Shown piece after piece: positions 45,065 through 62,200 of a stretch of 64,000 bases of DNA. Each line of letters opens with the position of its first letter. Positions within the stretch are counted from its first letter, which is position 1. The notes under the pieces were generated by a model. That model saw only the letters and a program-made list of their open reading frames with translations. It ran no database searches and was not told the origin of the DNA. Source of the DNA: Acanthochlamys bracteata (taxonomy: Eukaryota > Streptophyta > Magnoliopsida > Pandanales > Velloziaceae); NCBI GenBank assembly GCA_019914995.1, contig CM034126.1:501001-565000 (forward strand), written 5' to 3'. The translations under genes and the position numbers were made by a program.

Positions 45065-46521
45065 ATGTGTGATTGCTTCAGCTGGCAGATGATGCAAAGG
45101 AATAACATGGAGAGCCACAGCCAAGGAGATCTTACAGATATTGTTCGGAGTACTTTACCAACATCTTCAGACAAACAGATCATCATCGGAGGAAGCGACT
45201 GGCAGCAATTCTCAACCGACGACGATGACCTGTTCTGTCATCAGCTTGTTGCTAATTCAACCACAAAAGAAGAAGAGTTTGGAGATCCGTTTGCAAACTC
45301 AGCGGATCCTTCACTGCTCCATGAATTCATCGATGTTTCCTCGTCAGGACAAATTCAACCGGTGCTGGTTCAGAAAATTAGTAGTAGCAGTAGTAGTACT
45401 ACTGCTACTAATACGGTAGTTCTGGCGGGCGAAGAGTTGAAGAAGACGCCTGCAAGCAATTTATTCTCAAGAATGCTTAACTTAACGCCACCGACAGCGG
45501 CAGAAACAGCAGCTGGAGTAGTGCTTCTGAAACCGTCGCCGCTCTCGCCGACAGGAATCAGGCCGTCGCCTGGTTGTTCCATTTCTATCGATAATAACGC
45601 GAAGGGTATCTCTAGACCCGAGAGTAGTGCTACAGGGATGAAAAGAAGGTTTTTTTTTAAATTAATTACACATCAATTAATTAAAAACTGTAATTTTAAT
45701 TTTCTTCTTCTTCTTCTGCATGTTGATTATGATATAGAGCAAGTAGCATGTGGGTTTTGCTGCAATTGTACCTAAAGAAATTAAGACGATCTACAATTAT
45801 TTTGTCATTTCCTTATAAATTAAATTGCTGATGAGTAGCTAGTTTTGATTAAATTTATCAATAAATTGATTGTTAAATTTTTTAAAATTGATTGAATAGG
45901 AAAACCCAGGCAAAGAAGGTGGTGTGCGTACCAGCACCAGCAGTAGCAGCAGCAAGCAACAGACAAAGCGGAGAAGTAGTACCTTCTGATCTATGGGCTT
46001 GGAGAAAATATGGACAGAAACCAATCAAAGGATCACCGTACCCTAGGTAATTTACTAATTCTAACTTCTTTTCATTTTGATTCATCATCATCTTATTTAT
46101 AAATTAGTTTCAAAATTTTAATCCATCTTTGTTGATTAGTTTTGAAACCAATTTTGAAGAAAGCACACATTCATAATAATATTCTTTTTTTTTTTTTTTT
46201 TTTTAAGTGATATTGTCTGAATAGTGTAATAGGTAAATGGAAGACATTGTAGCAGTTCGTCTATTTGAGTGGTGCACTGCATTCATTCAACTATACAAAA
46301 ATTTTCTTCGATCGGAACACACAAACTAATTCTTTTTACTTCTTTTTAATTTCTGTACAATTATTATTTGTTTGATTTTTTCTTCCTCCCTACTATATAT
46401 ATTAGTTGAACATGTAAATTTCAATAACTAGTAATATGAATTATGCACTGGTCATTAGGGTTTTGTAGTAACCACTAGTATGTATATATAATGCTGATTG
46501 ATGAAATTAAATTTGTATGTG

Positions 46522-46565
<44 letters not shown>

Positions 46566-47210
46566 TAATTTTTTTTTTGCAGAGGTTACTACAGATGCAG
46601 CAGCTCCAAAGGTTGCTCCGCAAGGAAGCAAGTGGAACGGAGCCGCACCGATCCGAACATGCTAGTAATCACATACACGTCTGAGCACAACCATCCATGG
46701 CCGACGCACAGGAACGCTCTCGCAGGCTCAACCAGGTCTCATCAATTCCCCAAGAACAACAACAACAACAACAACAGCAATAGCTCTTCATCTTCATCAC
46801 TTACCAATAAGAACTCTCATCAATTCTCCGAAAACAATATTAATAAAGAAGAAGTGAAGGATCGAACCTGTAATGTTGCTTCATTGGTTAAAGAAGAAGT
46901 TAAAGAGATTACTACTGAGGGAACAATAACGGAAGCGAGCACAAATACTACTATTGCAGATCAAGAACATAGTCACGAATGGATCAGTGATGATTTTCAT
47001 CAGAGTTATTATAGGCCGATGATTCCTGACAGTCCAGAGACTGACGATTTTTTCGCGGATTTAGCGGAGCTGGAATCGGACCCCATGAATCTGATTTTCT
47101 CATCAAGAAGCAATAATGATCTTGATTATCAGAAGTTGGATGGTGAAGTGATTAAAAATAGCAAGGAGTTGGAGCAAATTTTCTTTGATTGGTCTACTGG
47201 GGAACGCTAG
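45065..47210 (+). CDS. WRKY14: WRKY transcription factor, group IIe (WRKY14/35-like)
   Basis: Three exons: 45065-45648, 45900-46046, 46583-47210, joining to 452 aa. The start chosen is the ATG at 45065; the upstream open frame begins with TTG. The N-terminus has [15 protein letters not shown], similar to a conserved segment I recall in WRKY14. [16 protein letters not shown] is a basic motif at the first junction. The WRKY domain runs from [20 protein letters not shown] to EHNHPWPT, with zinc ligands C249, C255, H279 and H281 (C-X5-C-X23-H-X-H, group II type). The second intron splits the Arg codon after SPYP, the standard R-type site. An acidic end ([13 protein letters not shown]) matches WRKY14. 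It binds W-box (TTGAC) DNA in the nucleus. WRKY14 against WRKY35 or 65 is uncertain. Confidence 0.93.
46519..46562. repeat. (AT)n microsatellite at the 3' end of WRKY intron 2
   Basis: About twenty AT dinucleotides end roughly 20 bases before the acceptor TTTTTTTTTGCAG. The tract lies where a branch point or polypyrimidine tract would be, so length changes could affect splicing. Confidence 0.85.
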
Positions 47211-48686
47211 TTTTGGAGGATCTAAGCAAGTTTGAAAAATAAATGAAAGAATTACCCGAGCGAGATTAATTCGTCGATGATAGATTGATTTGTTTTGATT
47301 TCATGAGATTCTTAGTTACTGATCTAAGATTCTGATTTAGTTCTACGTAGATGCACACGCAGAAGAGCCTCAAAAAAGAAAATGAAACTGCGTGACATTT
47401 GTAGATGATGAGAACTTTAGATCAGCGATGAAAAGAATTTGTTCAGCTGCTTGTAATGTTTAAGGGTAGCTATACATAAAAGGTTTCAATTCAAGCTAAT
47501 ACTATTTTTATTTTTAAATTCTCTCGGTTAAATGATTGCTTTGTTTCTATTTCTTGGTAATTAAGTGTTTGTCTTAAACTTCCGTAACTTAATTTTTTTC
47601 ATCAAAATTTGAATTTAAAATAGTTCATATATTTTAATTATATAAAAAATTCAAAATTTTATTTTTACATATAAAATTCCAGTTCCAACTTTTTAATATA
47701 ATTATATTTTTTAATTTTTAATATATATTTAAAAACTATTGAAATATAAATATTAAATTCTATTTCTACTTTATTTTTAAAAAAAATTATGTTTTATTTT
47801 TCACATTTATAAAACTTAAATTATGATCATTTAAAATATGCACTAACAGAAATATTAACAGAAAAATTAAAAGAACTACAAGCAAACATTGGAATGAAAA
47901 GGTAAAGGTTTGGTAACGGTTGGCTGATAAGAACAAGAGACCCACAAGCGAACATTGGAATATATATTGAAAAGATTTGACAGAAGCTGATGAAGAAAAG
48001 AGAGAACAGAAGGTAGCTTTTCAAATAGTTAGGGCACGTAAAAAGTACATGTGTTAGAATGATGTGATTGAAGAAAAACGAAGATAGTTCTTCAATATTA
48101 TAACGACATTTTCTATATATTTTTTGGTTTTCTTCTAAACATTATTGAGAGACGTTTTTATGTAATAATTTTTTTTAAACAAATTGTATTTTGTAAATAT
48201 ATTAAATATGAGCATTAAATACTCAAATAAATAATAATAAATTATGAAATATAAATTTTTATATTATCTAAGTTTAAATATATTTTAGAAATTTATTAGA
48301 AATACGATATAAATATTAAAATAAAAAACTTATGAATAAACTGCCAAACGAGTCATTAAACAGGAGATAGTTTGAAACAAAATTTTTAAAAAATTATTTA
48401 AAAATTTTTAAAAAATTATATTTAAACTTTTTATTAAAATTAAAATTATATCATAAACTTTAAATATATTTTAGTTATACTCTTTAAAAATTAAAAGTTT
48501 TTGTATAATATTTATAAAAATTTAAATGAACAACAATAAAAGATAAAATGGAATTAAAAACAATAAAAATTATCTGTACGTTCATAGTAGACTTGAGATT
48601 GGGTTGCTTGAATCACAAGGCACACCACTCCAATACTCCATAAAAACTTTACCATCCTATACTCTGTTGTGAGAGGATATACAAAG

Positions 48687-48920
48687 TGTGCTTTTAGGAA
48701 TAATTTTGAAATATTTTTTTTTTAAATAGAAATTTTTTATAAAAAAAAAAATTTTTATTTTTTATCTCTAAAAATATAAAAATATATAAAAAAAGTTTAT
48801 TACGTAAAATTTTTTATATTTTTAAAATTTTAAATTATTTTCTAAATATTTATAAAATATATATTAAAAATATATAATATAAAAAACTATTTTTTGATAA
48901 GTTAAACCAAATGCACCCAA
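48687..48920. mobile_element. AT-rich MITE copy, inverted orientation
   Basis: The right end reads GATAAGTTAAACCAAATGCA then CCC, the reverse complement of the GGGTGC.TTTGGTTTAGC end. The interior carries TTTATTACGTAAAATTTTTT and ATATTTATAAAATATATATT. The left end is GTGCTTTTAGGAAT. Confidence 0.65.
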
Positions 48921-49080
48921 AATTAGGACAGTATTTTTAACAGTAGTCCGCTCAAGTAATAGCCCTCTAATTCAATATTTGTTGATGTTGAATGTAGACT
49001 TATCAATTTTTTCTCTAAAGTTTATAAATTCAAATCCTGATCGTCGAATCGCTTTATAGATTTTGTCTATAAAATGCTTA

Positions 49081-49341
49081 AGCGCGTTTGGTTTAGCTTT
49101 TCAAATGCTGATTTTTAATTTTTTTTTAATTTTATATTTTTTAATACATATTATATATATATATATAATTTATTTAAAAATTTAAAAAGTGTAAAAAAAT
49201 TCTACGAACTGAGATAGTTTATTATATATTTTAATTATTTTTTTAGAAGTACAAAAAATAGAGCTCATTTCTCAAAAAAAATAAAAATAATTTTTATTTC
49301 AGAAAAACTTCTTTTTATAAGCATTCCCAAACGTTCCCTAA
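49081..49341. mobile_element. AT-rich MITE copy, forward orientation
   Basis: The left end reads AGCGCGTTTGGTTTAGCTTT and the right end GCATTCCCAAACGTTCCCTA. These ends pair as GGTTTAGC / CGTTTGG against CCAAACG. The interior TTTTTAATACATATTATATA and ACGAACTGAGATAG correspond to the other copies. It lies only about 160 bases from an inverted copy. Confidence 0.65.
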
Positions 49342-50189
49342 ATTGAAATCTTGATCGTTGAATCGCTTTATCGGTTTTGTCTCTAAAATGTATGAATTGA
49401 AATTCTTATATAGTCGAATCGCTTGATCGAACGGTCGTAAAAAAAGTGCAGAAAGTATATATAAGAAGAAGAGTGTACATATATAGAGTAAACTGGAAGC
49501 ACTATATTTTGCGAACACTTTCGCGCACTTTTTTTATAACCATTTGATCAAAAAACTACGAGTATTGAAATTTTTTTAAATTTATTTTTTAATAAATTAT
49601 TTTTTATATTATTTGAACTTTTTCTAAATTTTAGTAATGCACGAAATTATATATATATGTTAAATTATTAATATTATTATTTTGAGGTAAAAATATCAAA
49701 TTTGTATTTTAAAAAGCTTCGGAATAAATTTTATTGCACATATGTACAATAATAAAAGTTATATATATAGATTTTACATATATAATTTATCTATAACTTT
49801 TAAATTTTAAGATATAATATAAAAAATTATTGAAATGTAAAAATTTATTTGAAATAAAAAGAGAGCTATAAATACTACAAAATATCCCATTTTTCCGTGA
49901 TGGTTCTCTCGGATTGCATGCGAAGTTTGCTTTGAGTGAATTTGAAACAAAAAGAAAACTCTTCAAAACCAAATCAATGATCTAATTTGTATAACATTTT
50001 TGTGAATTCACGTTCTTATTTCATTGCTCATCTCGTACACGTTATATGGATGATTATATAATTCTTCTTTCGTCATGAATTAAATGCATGAAGTTGTTCC
50101 ACATGAATACATGTGATCTCTTGCTTAATTTGAATATGAAAACTATGCGTAAAGAAATTTATTTAACATTTCCTATTATGTGATATATA

Positions 50190-50595
50190 TAGTGGAGAAA
50201 TAGAGTCACTCTTTTTTTAAAGGCACTTTTTTTATTTTGTGACTGAATGATTTTCAAATTTAATCTCCACCGTTGGATATGAATAACTATAAGTTAGAAA
50301 CATAATCATAAATTTTCAACTCAATCGGATCATTAATTTATCTTCATCTGATCACTTGATCAAAATGACAAAAATGATACAATATATATTTTAAATTTTC
50401 TTACTTTTTTGGCATATTGATCAAGTGATAAGATAAAGATAAATTTATACTCCAATTGAGCTGAAAATTTATAGATATACTTCTAACTCATAATTTTTTA
50501 TATCTAATGGTGAAAATTAAAATTAAAAATTATTCCGATCATATACGGACGAGGAAGTGTCCGAAAGTATTCTTAAAAATAGAGTGCTTCTATAT
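50190..50595. mobile_element. Fold-back element related to the ARF-intron repeats
   Basis: The outer segments CACTCTTTTTTTAAAGGCAC and (on the other strand) GCACTCTATTTTTAAGAATA form imperfect terminal inverted repeats. Inside, AAATTTTCAACTCAATCGGA on one arm faces TCCAATTGAGCTGAAAATTT on the other, and ATCACTTGATCAAAATGACA faces GCATATTGATCAAGTGATAA. The same cores occur in the three units at 1785-2990. Confidence 0.7.
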
Positions 50596-51551
50596 ATTCC
50601 TATATATATATATATAGCGAAAATATAATATGTTTTTACGAAATTCACATTATCATCTACCTACGGCTAAATAGCTCTTTTATTATACTTTTTGCTTGTT
50701 AACTAACAACTAATTAACAAACATTATATAAATACATATGAATAGATAGCTACATGACAACGGCAATCATATTACTTAACAGTGCATCTAAACATAGGAC
50801 ACTTCCCAAATGGAGTATTCTATCAAGGTCTACTTACTATTCATGTTATTAAGTATTTATTAGAAGATATTTAAAAGTATTTGTGAAATATTTTTAAAAT
50901 AAAAAATAATTTTATTTAAAAAAAAATAAATTTTTATTATGTAATTTTTTTACATTTTGAAAATTTTAAATAAATTTTACAAAAAATTATAAAAAATTTA
51001 AACTGAAAACTTAAAATTTTATTTTTTTATAACGCTTCGCCAAAAACGCGCTTATCCATCGCTAGTAGCGATATCGTCACATAAATCAGCAAAAGTAAGT
51101 TTTCTTGAAGGTTTGACAAAAAAAAGAAAAAGAAAAAACAAAGACATGTCTAATCTGAGTGGACTTGAGATTAAGTGTGATTGGAAATGAAATATAAGAC
51201 TTGTCTAATCTTGAATAGGCAACTGTTTGTTTGTTTTGCTATGATTTAAAAAACAGGTTTCCAAAACCTACGATGAGGTCGTGTCCTAATCATATGAATT
51301 GAATTTCAATAAAATTTAAAATAGTAACTAAAATACATGAAGTGATTTGAAGTAAGAAATTTGGGTTCATGCCTTTGTCCTCATCTCAATGGAAAATAGT
51401 TTGGCAGTAATTATCGCTACTCTCTCCGGTGCATTAGTTATAGCACACAACGCCCAACTAAACTATTATGTTAGGGAATTGCTACCAAGAAGGCAGAGCT
51501 GCTTCACCGGAATGTCTATATTCCGTTTCCTTTCTTCAGAACCAGAGATGA

Positions 51552-55849
<4,298 letters not shown>

Positions 55850-57193
55850 CCCGTTTAGAGTTGATGATAATTCTGGTAGATCAATCAAGAAAGACCTTAA
55901 CATGAGCTTCGATTTCCATAAAGCAACAAGTGAAGAAAACATGCAGACTGGATTTCATGAACTACGATGTTATGCATATGATGACTCCTGATTAAATTTT
56001 CAGGTGTCTGAACCCGAATGCTGACAAATCATAATCCCTCCTTTTTATACTAATTTTTGGGTAGAACATACCAAGATATTACATGATAGATTAATACATT
56101 GCAGCAGTTATAGACAACCTTTTCTGTTCAAAAATATCATTGCAATGTGAACTCCAGTATAAATACTGAGTTAGTTCCATGACTATGCCTAGGCTAGTCA
56201 TCAACAAACGAAACAAGAAAACGATAAAATTTTCAGTTCTTATTTTTCATTTAACAGAGAAAATATTATTCAATACACAAATTTAACCATGAACGTTTAT
56301 AATTCACTATCAATCTAAAAGTCCTCGCATTTAAGACAAATTCAACCATTTTACAATCTCTAAATACATCTTGTTGATAACAAATTTCAGAAAACTTCAC
56401 AAGATCAAACTTCATAAGATCTAAACAACACCTTTCCCATTTCATAAGCTTAAGATCCATTGACAAAAAGGAAAAAACCAAGCAAATATAATTGATCTTA
56501 CCTTAAAAATCGAACAGTAACAAGAATAAAGATCACACCTTTGAGAATAAATCGAAGCTTTCCAGCAGGGGAAATGCAGTAGTCAGTACACAAGCGGGGT
56601 TTAATAAGGGGTCTTTAAAGTTGATCCGTCAATCTCAGCCGTCCAATTACATCTCGTGTGACGTGGAACAATCTAGAAGCACCAAGGGAACAATGACTGA
56701 AACTCACTCAACTGGCGTGTTTTGCGTGCGTTTGACTTTTTTTTTGTCGCCTCTTTGTTTTTCTTGTTTCTTGCAAAAAAAAAAACATTGGCATGCCGGA
56801 GCTCAAAAGTTTCCGGCAAGTTGAAATTTGGCAACTTAAATCATTGCAGAAAGATCTAATTATACATAGCATTAATATGATTTCATTTATAAATGACAGG
56901 AAAACTCTGCGTTACGAAATCTTGTTACACTAAGAAAAATGTATAGCCAATGAATTTAATATAGGGGTGACAAATTTCGACCCGATTCAAAAATTTGATC
57001 CGAAAAGATCAGATTTGGGTCAAATCTTAGACGAATTTGGATCAATTTTGGGTCGATTCGAAAATGATCCGAAAATTTAAAAGGTTCGGATTGACCCCGA
57101 AAATGATCCGTTTAACTATTTATTATAATATATAATACTTAATAATTAAAAAAATAGCAAAAAATTTGAATTTAATTTGTATATATATATTTT
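55850..57193. other. Cpn60 5' flank with probable leader intron, and a repeat fragment
   Basis: On the minus strand, CTCAAAG/GTGTGATC near 56535 is a donor candidate and AATTTAATCAG near 55992 an acceptor candidate, suggesting a 5'-UTR intron of about 550 bases. The leader exon would lie near 56540-56600. Upstream (56600-56930) should be the promoter. About 56960-57193 is a separate repeat fragment. No other gene is seen. Confidence 0.5.
56960..57193. repeat. GGGGTGACAAATTTCGACCCG repeat fragment cut by the LTR element
   Basis: Begins GGGGTGACAAATTTCGACCC and contains alternating GGGTC / GATCCGAAAA / TGACCCCGAAAATGATCCG short repeats, then runs into AT-rich DNA. Similar GGTGACA...CGACCC openings are common at the ends of plant DNA transposons. 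It stops at the LTR border at 57194, so its other half may lie beyond the retrotransposon, outside the window. Confidence 0.5.
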
Positions 57194-59221
57194 TGTTAGG
57201 TATTTTCTGTAAGATTAACTCAAGATGGGAGGGGTGAATTGAGTTAGTCTATAAAAATTTTCGTCAAGTTTAGTTATCCTACTGGTAGAAGGCTTACAGC
57301 CGGCTGTGTCAAGTCTGTAATCTGCAGACAGAGAGAGTTAGAGTATTTACTGACATATGTAAAACGAACAGTACTCAGAAAATTTAACGTGGTTCGGCAA
57401 AACTCCTTTGCCTACATCCACGGTCGCTCTATCATCAGAGCCAAAACTTCACTAAACCTTTAATAAGCTACAAATACACCTAGAGTAAGGTGCTTCACAA
57501 AGCACACTTACTCTACCGGATTTCTTCGCCAAGATAACCCTTAACAGCCTACTGAACACACCTGTTCTCCTGGCTGATTTGCTAGCTCTATTACAAGGTC
57601 TAAGAGCTTACACCAAGCTCCACCTGAGCTTCCTTTCTCGATGCCTGCAGCACCACCTTCACAACTGTCAGTAAGAGGTTACAAGAAAAATAAACTGAAA
57701 TTGAGCACAGGATCTATCTCATGAGAGTTATGTGTTCATGAAGTATTTCAGATGAGATGATCAGAGAGATTGCTGAGAGAGATTTCTTCAGTGTGACCAG
57801 CAGTAAGATTTGTTTGTGTAGAGTAGTAGAGTTCTTATGTATCTCTGTTTTGCTTGTGTTCTCTCTTCTTTTTCTTTATTGTTGTGACTCCCTTCTTATA
57901 TTGTTTCTTCTCTGTGCAGGAACTGTTGAAGAACGTTGCTGTTGGCACTTTTTTTCATTGGTGGTTCTTCATGTCAGAGATAGAGTGGTTTTGTCCACCG
58001 GTTAATCAACCGCTTCCTTGATGGCATTAAATGCGTTGTAAAATATTTGAATTTGCCGCCAGTGGTTGAGAGCTTATTTCAACTAAGCTTCTGTCTGAGA
58101 ATAGATGAGCTGATTTGGCTTGTCCATATTTAATGCATCACATGTTGACTGCTTGACTTGATTAAATTATCTTGACTTGTATAGTGTGCTTTCTTCCTTT
58201 GATTATTGAGTTTTTCCTTTCTGTGAAAAACAAGATGATTTTTGCTTGTTGTAGATCTTCTATTTGAATTGTCCAGTGCGTTGTGAATGCAGAAGATTTT
58301 TTACCGTGCTCAGTGGGTTTTCATTGCCATCTATCAATCTTCACATTTGAACTTGTTCTTCAACAATGTGGTAGCTCAACATAGGCTCAGTTCTGTGATA
58401 ATAACAAGATAATAAATTTGTTGAATGATATCACCTTATAATTAAATTTGTGATTTCTTCTGAAGGAAAATCGAAATCTGTATGTTGAAGCATTTCTGCA
58501 TTATCAGCAAGACATGATTCTGATGATGCTTTGCACTATGTACTTTGTCTTTTCTTGTTGTGATTTTTCATGATTCTTGATATGAACTTGTAGCTGATAT
58601 GTTCCTCAATAAGTCCTCAAGATTTTGCTTCAAATGGATGACGAATTCTTGATTGAATTACATCTGAAAAGTTGTTTCATCAATGACCGATTCTGCTCTC
58701 TGTTTACTGAATTTTCATCTATCATTCCACGATTTTTCCAAGTTTATATTGATAATCATTTGATGTGCTATTCGGTCAATCTTATATTGTGCATGTTGGC
58801 CTGTCTCTGATGAAAAGTTGAAGTTCAAATGGAATCGGCATCATGCTTGAAATTACTTCTAAAGAGTGAATGATTATCACGATTTTCTGATTCTTCTCTG
58901 TCCAGCTAGCAGCAGTGAAATAGCAGCGAAGTAGCCGGCTATTGAGTCCTCTATTTTCTGTTCATCTCTGTTGGCGATACTCTGTTTTTCTGCTCTTCTC
59001 TGTTCGCGATATCCATGTAGCAGCAATTAGACAGCTGGCTGTTTGGTGACTGAGGGATTCTCTGTTCTGTATGGTATAAAAGAAATCTGGCTTGTTGTTT
59101 GTGGGATAGATCTGTTTTATGAATTTTTGCAGAACTTGATTCCAATCATTAGTTCACCCTAATCCATAAACTATAATTCTTAATTATTGTTATCATCAAA
59201 ATCAATCTTGGAGTTCCAACA
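57194..59221 (-). repeat. 3' long terminal repeat of a Ty1/copia retrotransposon
   Basis: Read on the minus strand, the repeat starts TGTTGGAACTCCAAGATTGA right after a polypurine tract and ends ATTCACCCCTCCCATCTTGA followed by CCTAACA at 57194. The TGTTGG...CCTAACA ends form the usual short inverted repeat. The CAATTCACCCCTCC motif near the end and the GTGGTTCGGCAAAACTCC stretch (plus strand, 57390) are typical of plant copia LTRs as I know them. Length 2028 bp. The matching 5' LTR is not in the window. Confidence 0.75.
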
Positions 59222-59235
59222 ATCTCCCCCTTTTT
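59222..59235 (-). other. Polypurine tract of the copia element
   Basis: On the minus strand AAAAAGGGGGAGAT immediately precedes the TGTTGG LTR start. This is where plus-strand DNA synthesis primes in LTR retrotransposons, and it fixes the orientation of the element. Confidence 0.8.
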
Positions 59236-62200
59236 GATGATGATAAAACAATTAAGAATTATTGGTTTATGATTCTAATTAAGCACAATGTAATAACTCT
59301 CCCTCAATGAAATACTCATTTGAAATTGTAAACATAATAAATCACCTGACCTGCGCATGATAATTATTCTATTTCTCCCCCTTTTTGTCATCATAAAAAA
59401 AAGGTTGGAAGGAGGGTATCCAATACACTAAAATGGTATTACCTGTAAATGGCAGCCTTTTTTTCTTCTATCGTTGATCCTTGTATGAGGTAATGCATTT
59501 GTTTGTCTTGGTTCTTTTGGTTGCACTAATGCATGTTCTTCTACTAAATTGTGCAAATTGATTTCAGCAACTTTTTCTTGCAAAGAATGACACTTTATTA
59601 GTAGTAAAAAGAGCGATGCATGTCTGTCTTGTATTGCATCATATATCCTGCACAAAATTTGTTAGTTCACAATGATAATATTTTTCTATAAATCATAATT
59701 CATATTGTCATGACTATATGTTTTCTCTCCCTTAGTAAGTGCCCTCTGCTATAAAGACCATATTCTTTTTCTTTTGTAGTTGAAGCACTTATCAACTTTT
59801 CTTCTTTCAATATAGAAGCTTTTCAGTAAAGTAGTTGACGTGAGTAGCATGCTTCACTTTCTTGTTGGTTTTTCTCAACTATTTTGCTCCTACATTGATA
59901 AATAGCTTTTCTACGCCCAAAGGACATTAGCTTTCAAAGTTTTCTCATAAGCAGTTAATATATGACATTCATCAACTAATGTTGTAATCGCATAATTTCC
60001 GTTTAGCCTATATACCGTAGATCTTGCAATAAAATTCACTAATTCTAAAAAAATCTAAAAGAATATATCATTTATAAAACATGTTTTTCTTCTTTCACTT
60101 TGATTCGAAGGCTTTTCTCCTTGATGTGCTTTCTTTTTTTAGTGATTTACCATTTGATGGACAACATTCTCCTCATGAAAAATCATTCATTTGCATAGGT
60201 ATTTTTATCAAAATCAATTTTCAATATCATTTGCATAATCAGCAGAATTTCAGTATTGATTATTAGTAAATAATTTTGATGAAAAATGAATACTAAGTTA
60301 AAAGAAGCGAGTTACCCATACCTTTGGATAGCTTACAATATATTGTCGTACTCGTTTCTTAACTTACTCATGCAATGTTTTACTTGCCTTGTTTTTGAAT
60401 AACTTTTTTCTTTCTTGTTCACAGAGTGTTCTGAATAATTTTGATCGCATAGTGAATATTTCTCCTTTTGTTATATACTCTTTCTTCACTTTGCTAATTA
60501 CATTTAACTTTATTCCTTTTAGCTTGTGAAAACATCCTGCAAAATAGTTTTAAAGACTTTTTCCTGCAGGGAGATGTTAGAGTTTCACAGAATCCACAAG
60601 ATTTTAGCATTATCTTAGATGATATTATAGGAATTCAATTAAAATATCGAATAACACATCCAAATTAGAAATGATATTATAATATTTAGCTTCACATGTT
60701 TTGTTATATGGTAAATAATGCATCAATGAATCAAAATCTCAACAAAAATTGTTAACAGTTTTTATCATTATAAATCAACAGTTTTGTTCAACAATTGAAG
60801 GCTCCATTGAGAAGTATCATAAATCCACAAAACATTTAGACTCTTAAAAATACAAGCAAATATGTCTCAATATGATTAGTCACTGAACTTTCAGTGGAGT
60901 AGAGTGGAATCCAAAGAGTTTGACTCAAAATAGTTTGGCTTAGATATTTACTAAGGGATTTAGATGAATCACTGTTAAGTCTCATCTCATTTGAAGAATT
61001 TTCTTTTAGCATGATAGTTCGGTTTGCATAAGCCAAAAAAAATATGGATCACCCAAGCAATTTCATCTCTAAAAAATTCATTCAATTTCAATTTAACCAA
61101 GAAGAAGAGTTTAGCTTTAAATAAGTTTGTTTAAGAACGATCAATGGTTTGATTATAAAGTGGCAATAGACAATGATTGGTAAATCTCATTGAGGCTCCA
61201 TATGACAAATCACTTGAAAATATTTTTGCAAAAACATGATGCAACGTTTAATATTTATTTTTAAAAAAATCATTCACTATTTAAGAGCAGTTATGTATCA
61301 AAGATAAAGAGCCATGAGATCTTAACAAATATCAAAATTAATATAAAGAAGATATACTTACATCTTAATTGAAATATGATTTTTATCTCTTTATATGATT
61401 TACCTATCGATGGCTTCTTGTGAAGATCACTGTACTCATATTTAAATATAAACGATGCAATTTAGAGAGTCTCCTTACATTTTGAAAATTTCAACAGAAA
61501 GTTGTTCGTCCTCTGTTTAGATTGCAGCTGGCTATTTTTTTGCTGTAATAGACATTTCTTTACTGTCCTTGATGAATCTGCAAAATAGCTGAATCCTTTC
61601 TTGGCCCACTATTAGTCTCATCAAGTATAGCATGAATGAATTCCTCAACAGTCAAAGTTTTTAAAAAAAATATATCCTCTAGGTAATGTGAATGATCAAA
61701 TAAGTTATCTATATCATATTACATTAAACTTACTCTTTTGGCAAGAATTTGAAAATACTTTCAGTGCATCATTTTTGTTAGTAAAAAGGAAAAATGAATA
61801 AAATTATAGCAATCATTGATCATTACAAGGTGAAAGTGTTTACTTTTCAATCTTACAACTCTATATGGATCAAGTAGGTTCATGTGCACTTGTTGGAATG
61901 AGTAACATTGATTTGAATAAACAACTTAGTAATTTAACTCTCATGAAGGCATCTGTAAAGATTTTCAGGTTTGATCTTCACTTCGCGTTGATCTTTGATT
62001 AAATTCAGTTTTGAAGAGTAGAGAAATTTTTTTACAATGTAGTATCCAAATCTCTACACAACATCTATCTATTTTTCTGCTGGCTTTCAACTAGACAAAA
62101 AATCATCAACATAATATGTATGTGTTACCTTTCTTCTTGCACTGAAGTGCTTCTATTCAGATGCAATCTCATTAATAATTTTTTCACCATTTTGAAGCAA

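Larger units (their letters stand above)
47211..51551. other. WRKY 3' flank and MITE-rich intergenic region
   Basis: The WRKY 3' UTR occupies the first 250-300 bases. The rest is AT-rich without a supported gene. MITE copies lie at 48687-48920 and 49081-49341, with a worn copy at about 50840-51060 and a fold-back element at about 50190-50595. The open frame at 51389-51616 overlaps the end of the Cpn60 gene on the opposite strand and is a shadow. Confidence 0.6.

Noticed and set aside
57757-58005. 82-codon plus-strand frame inside the LTR
   Set aside because: Hydrophobic, motif-free and in an LTR whose element is transcribed from the other strand.
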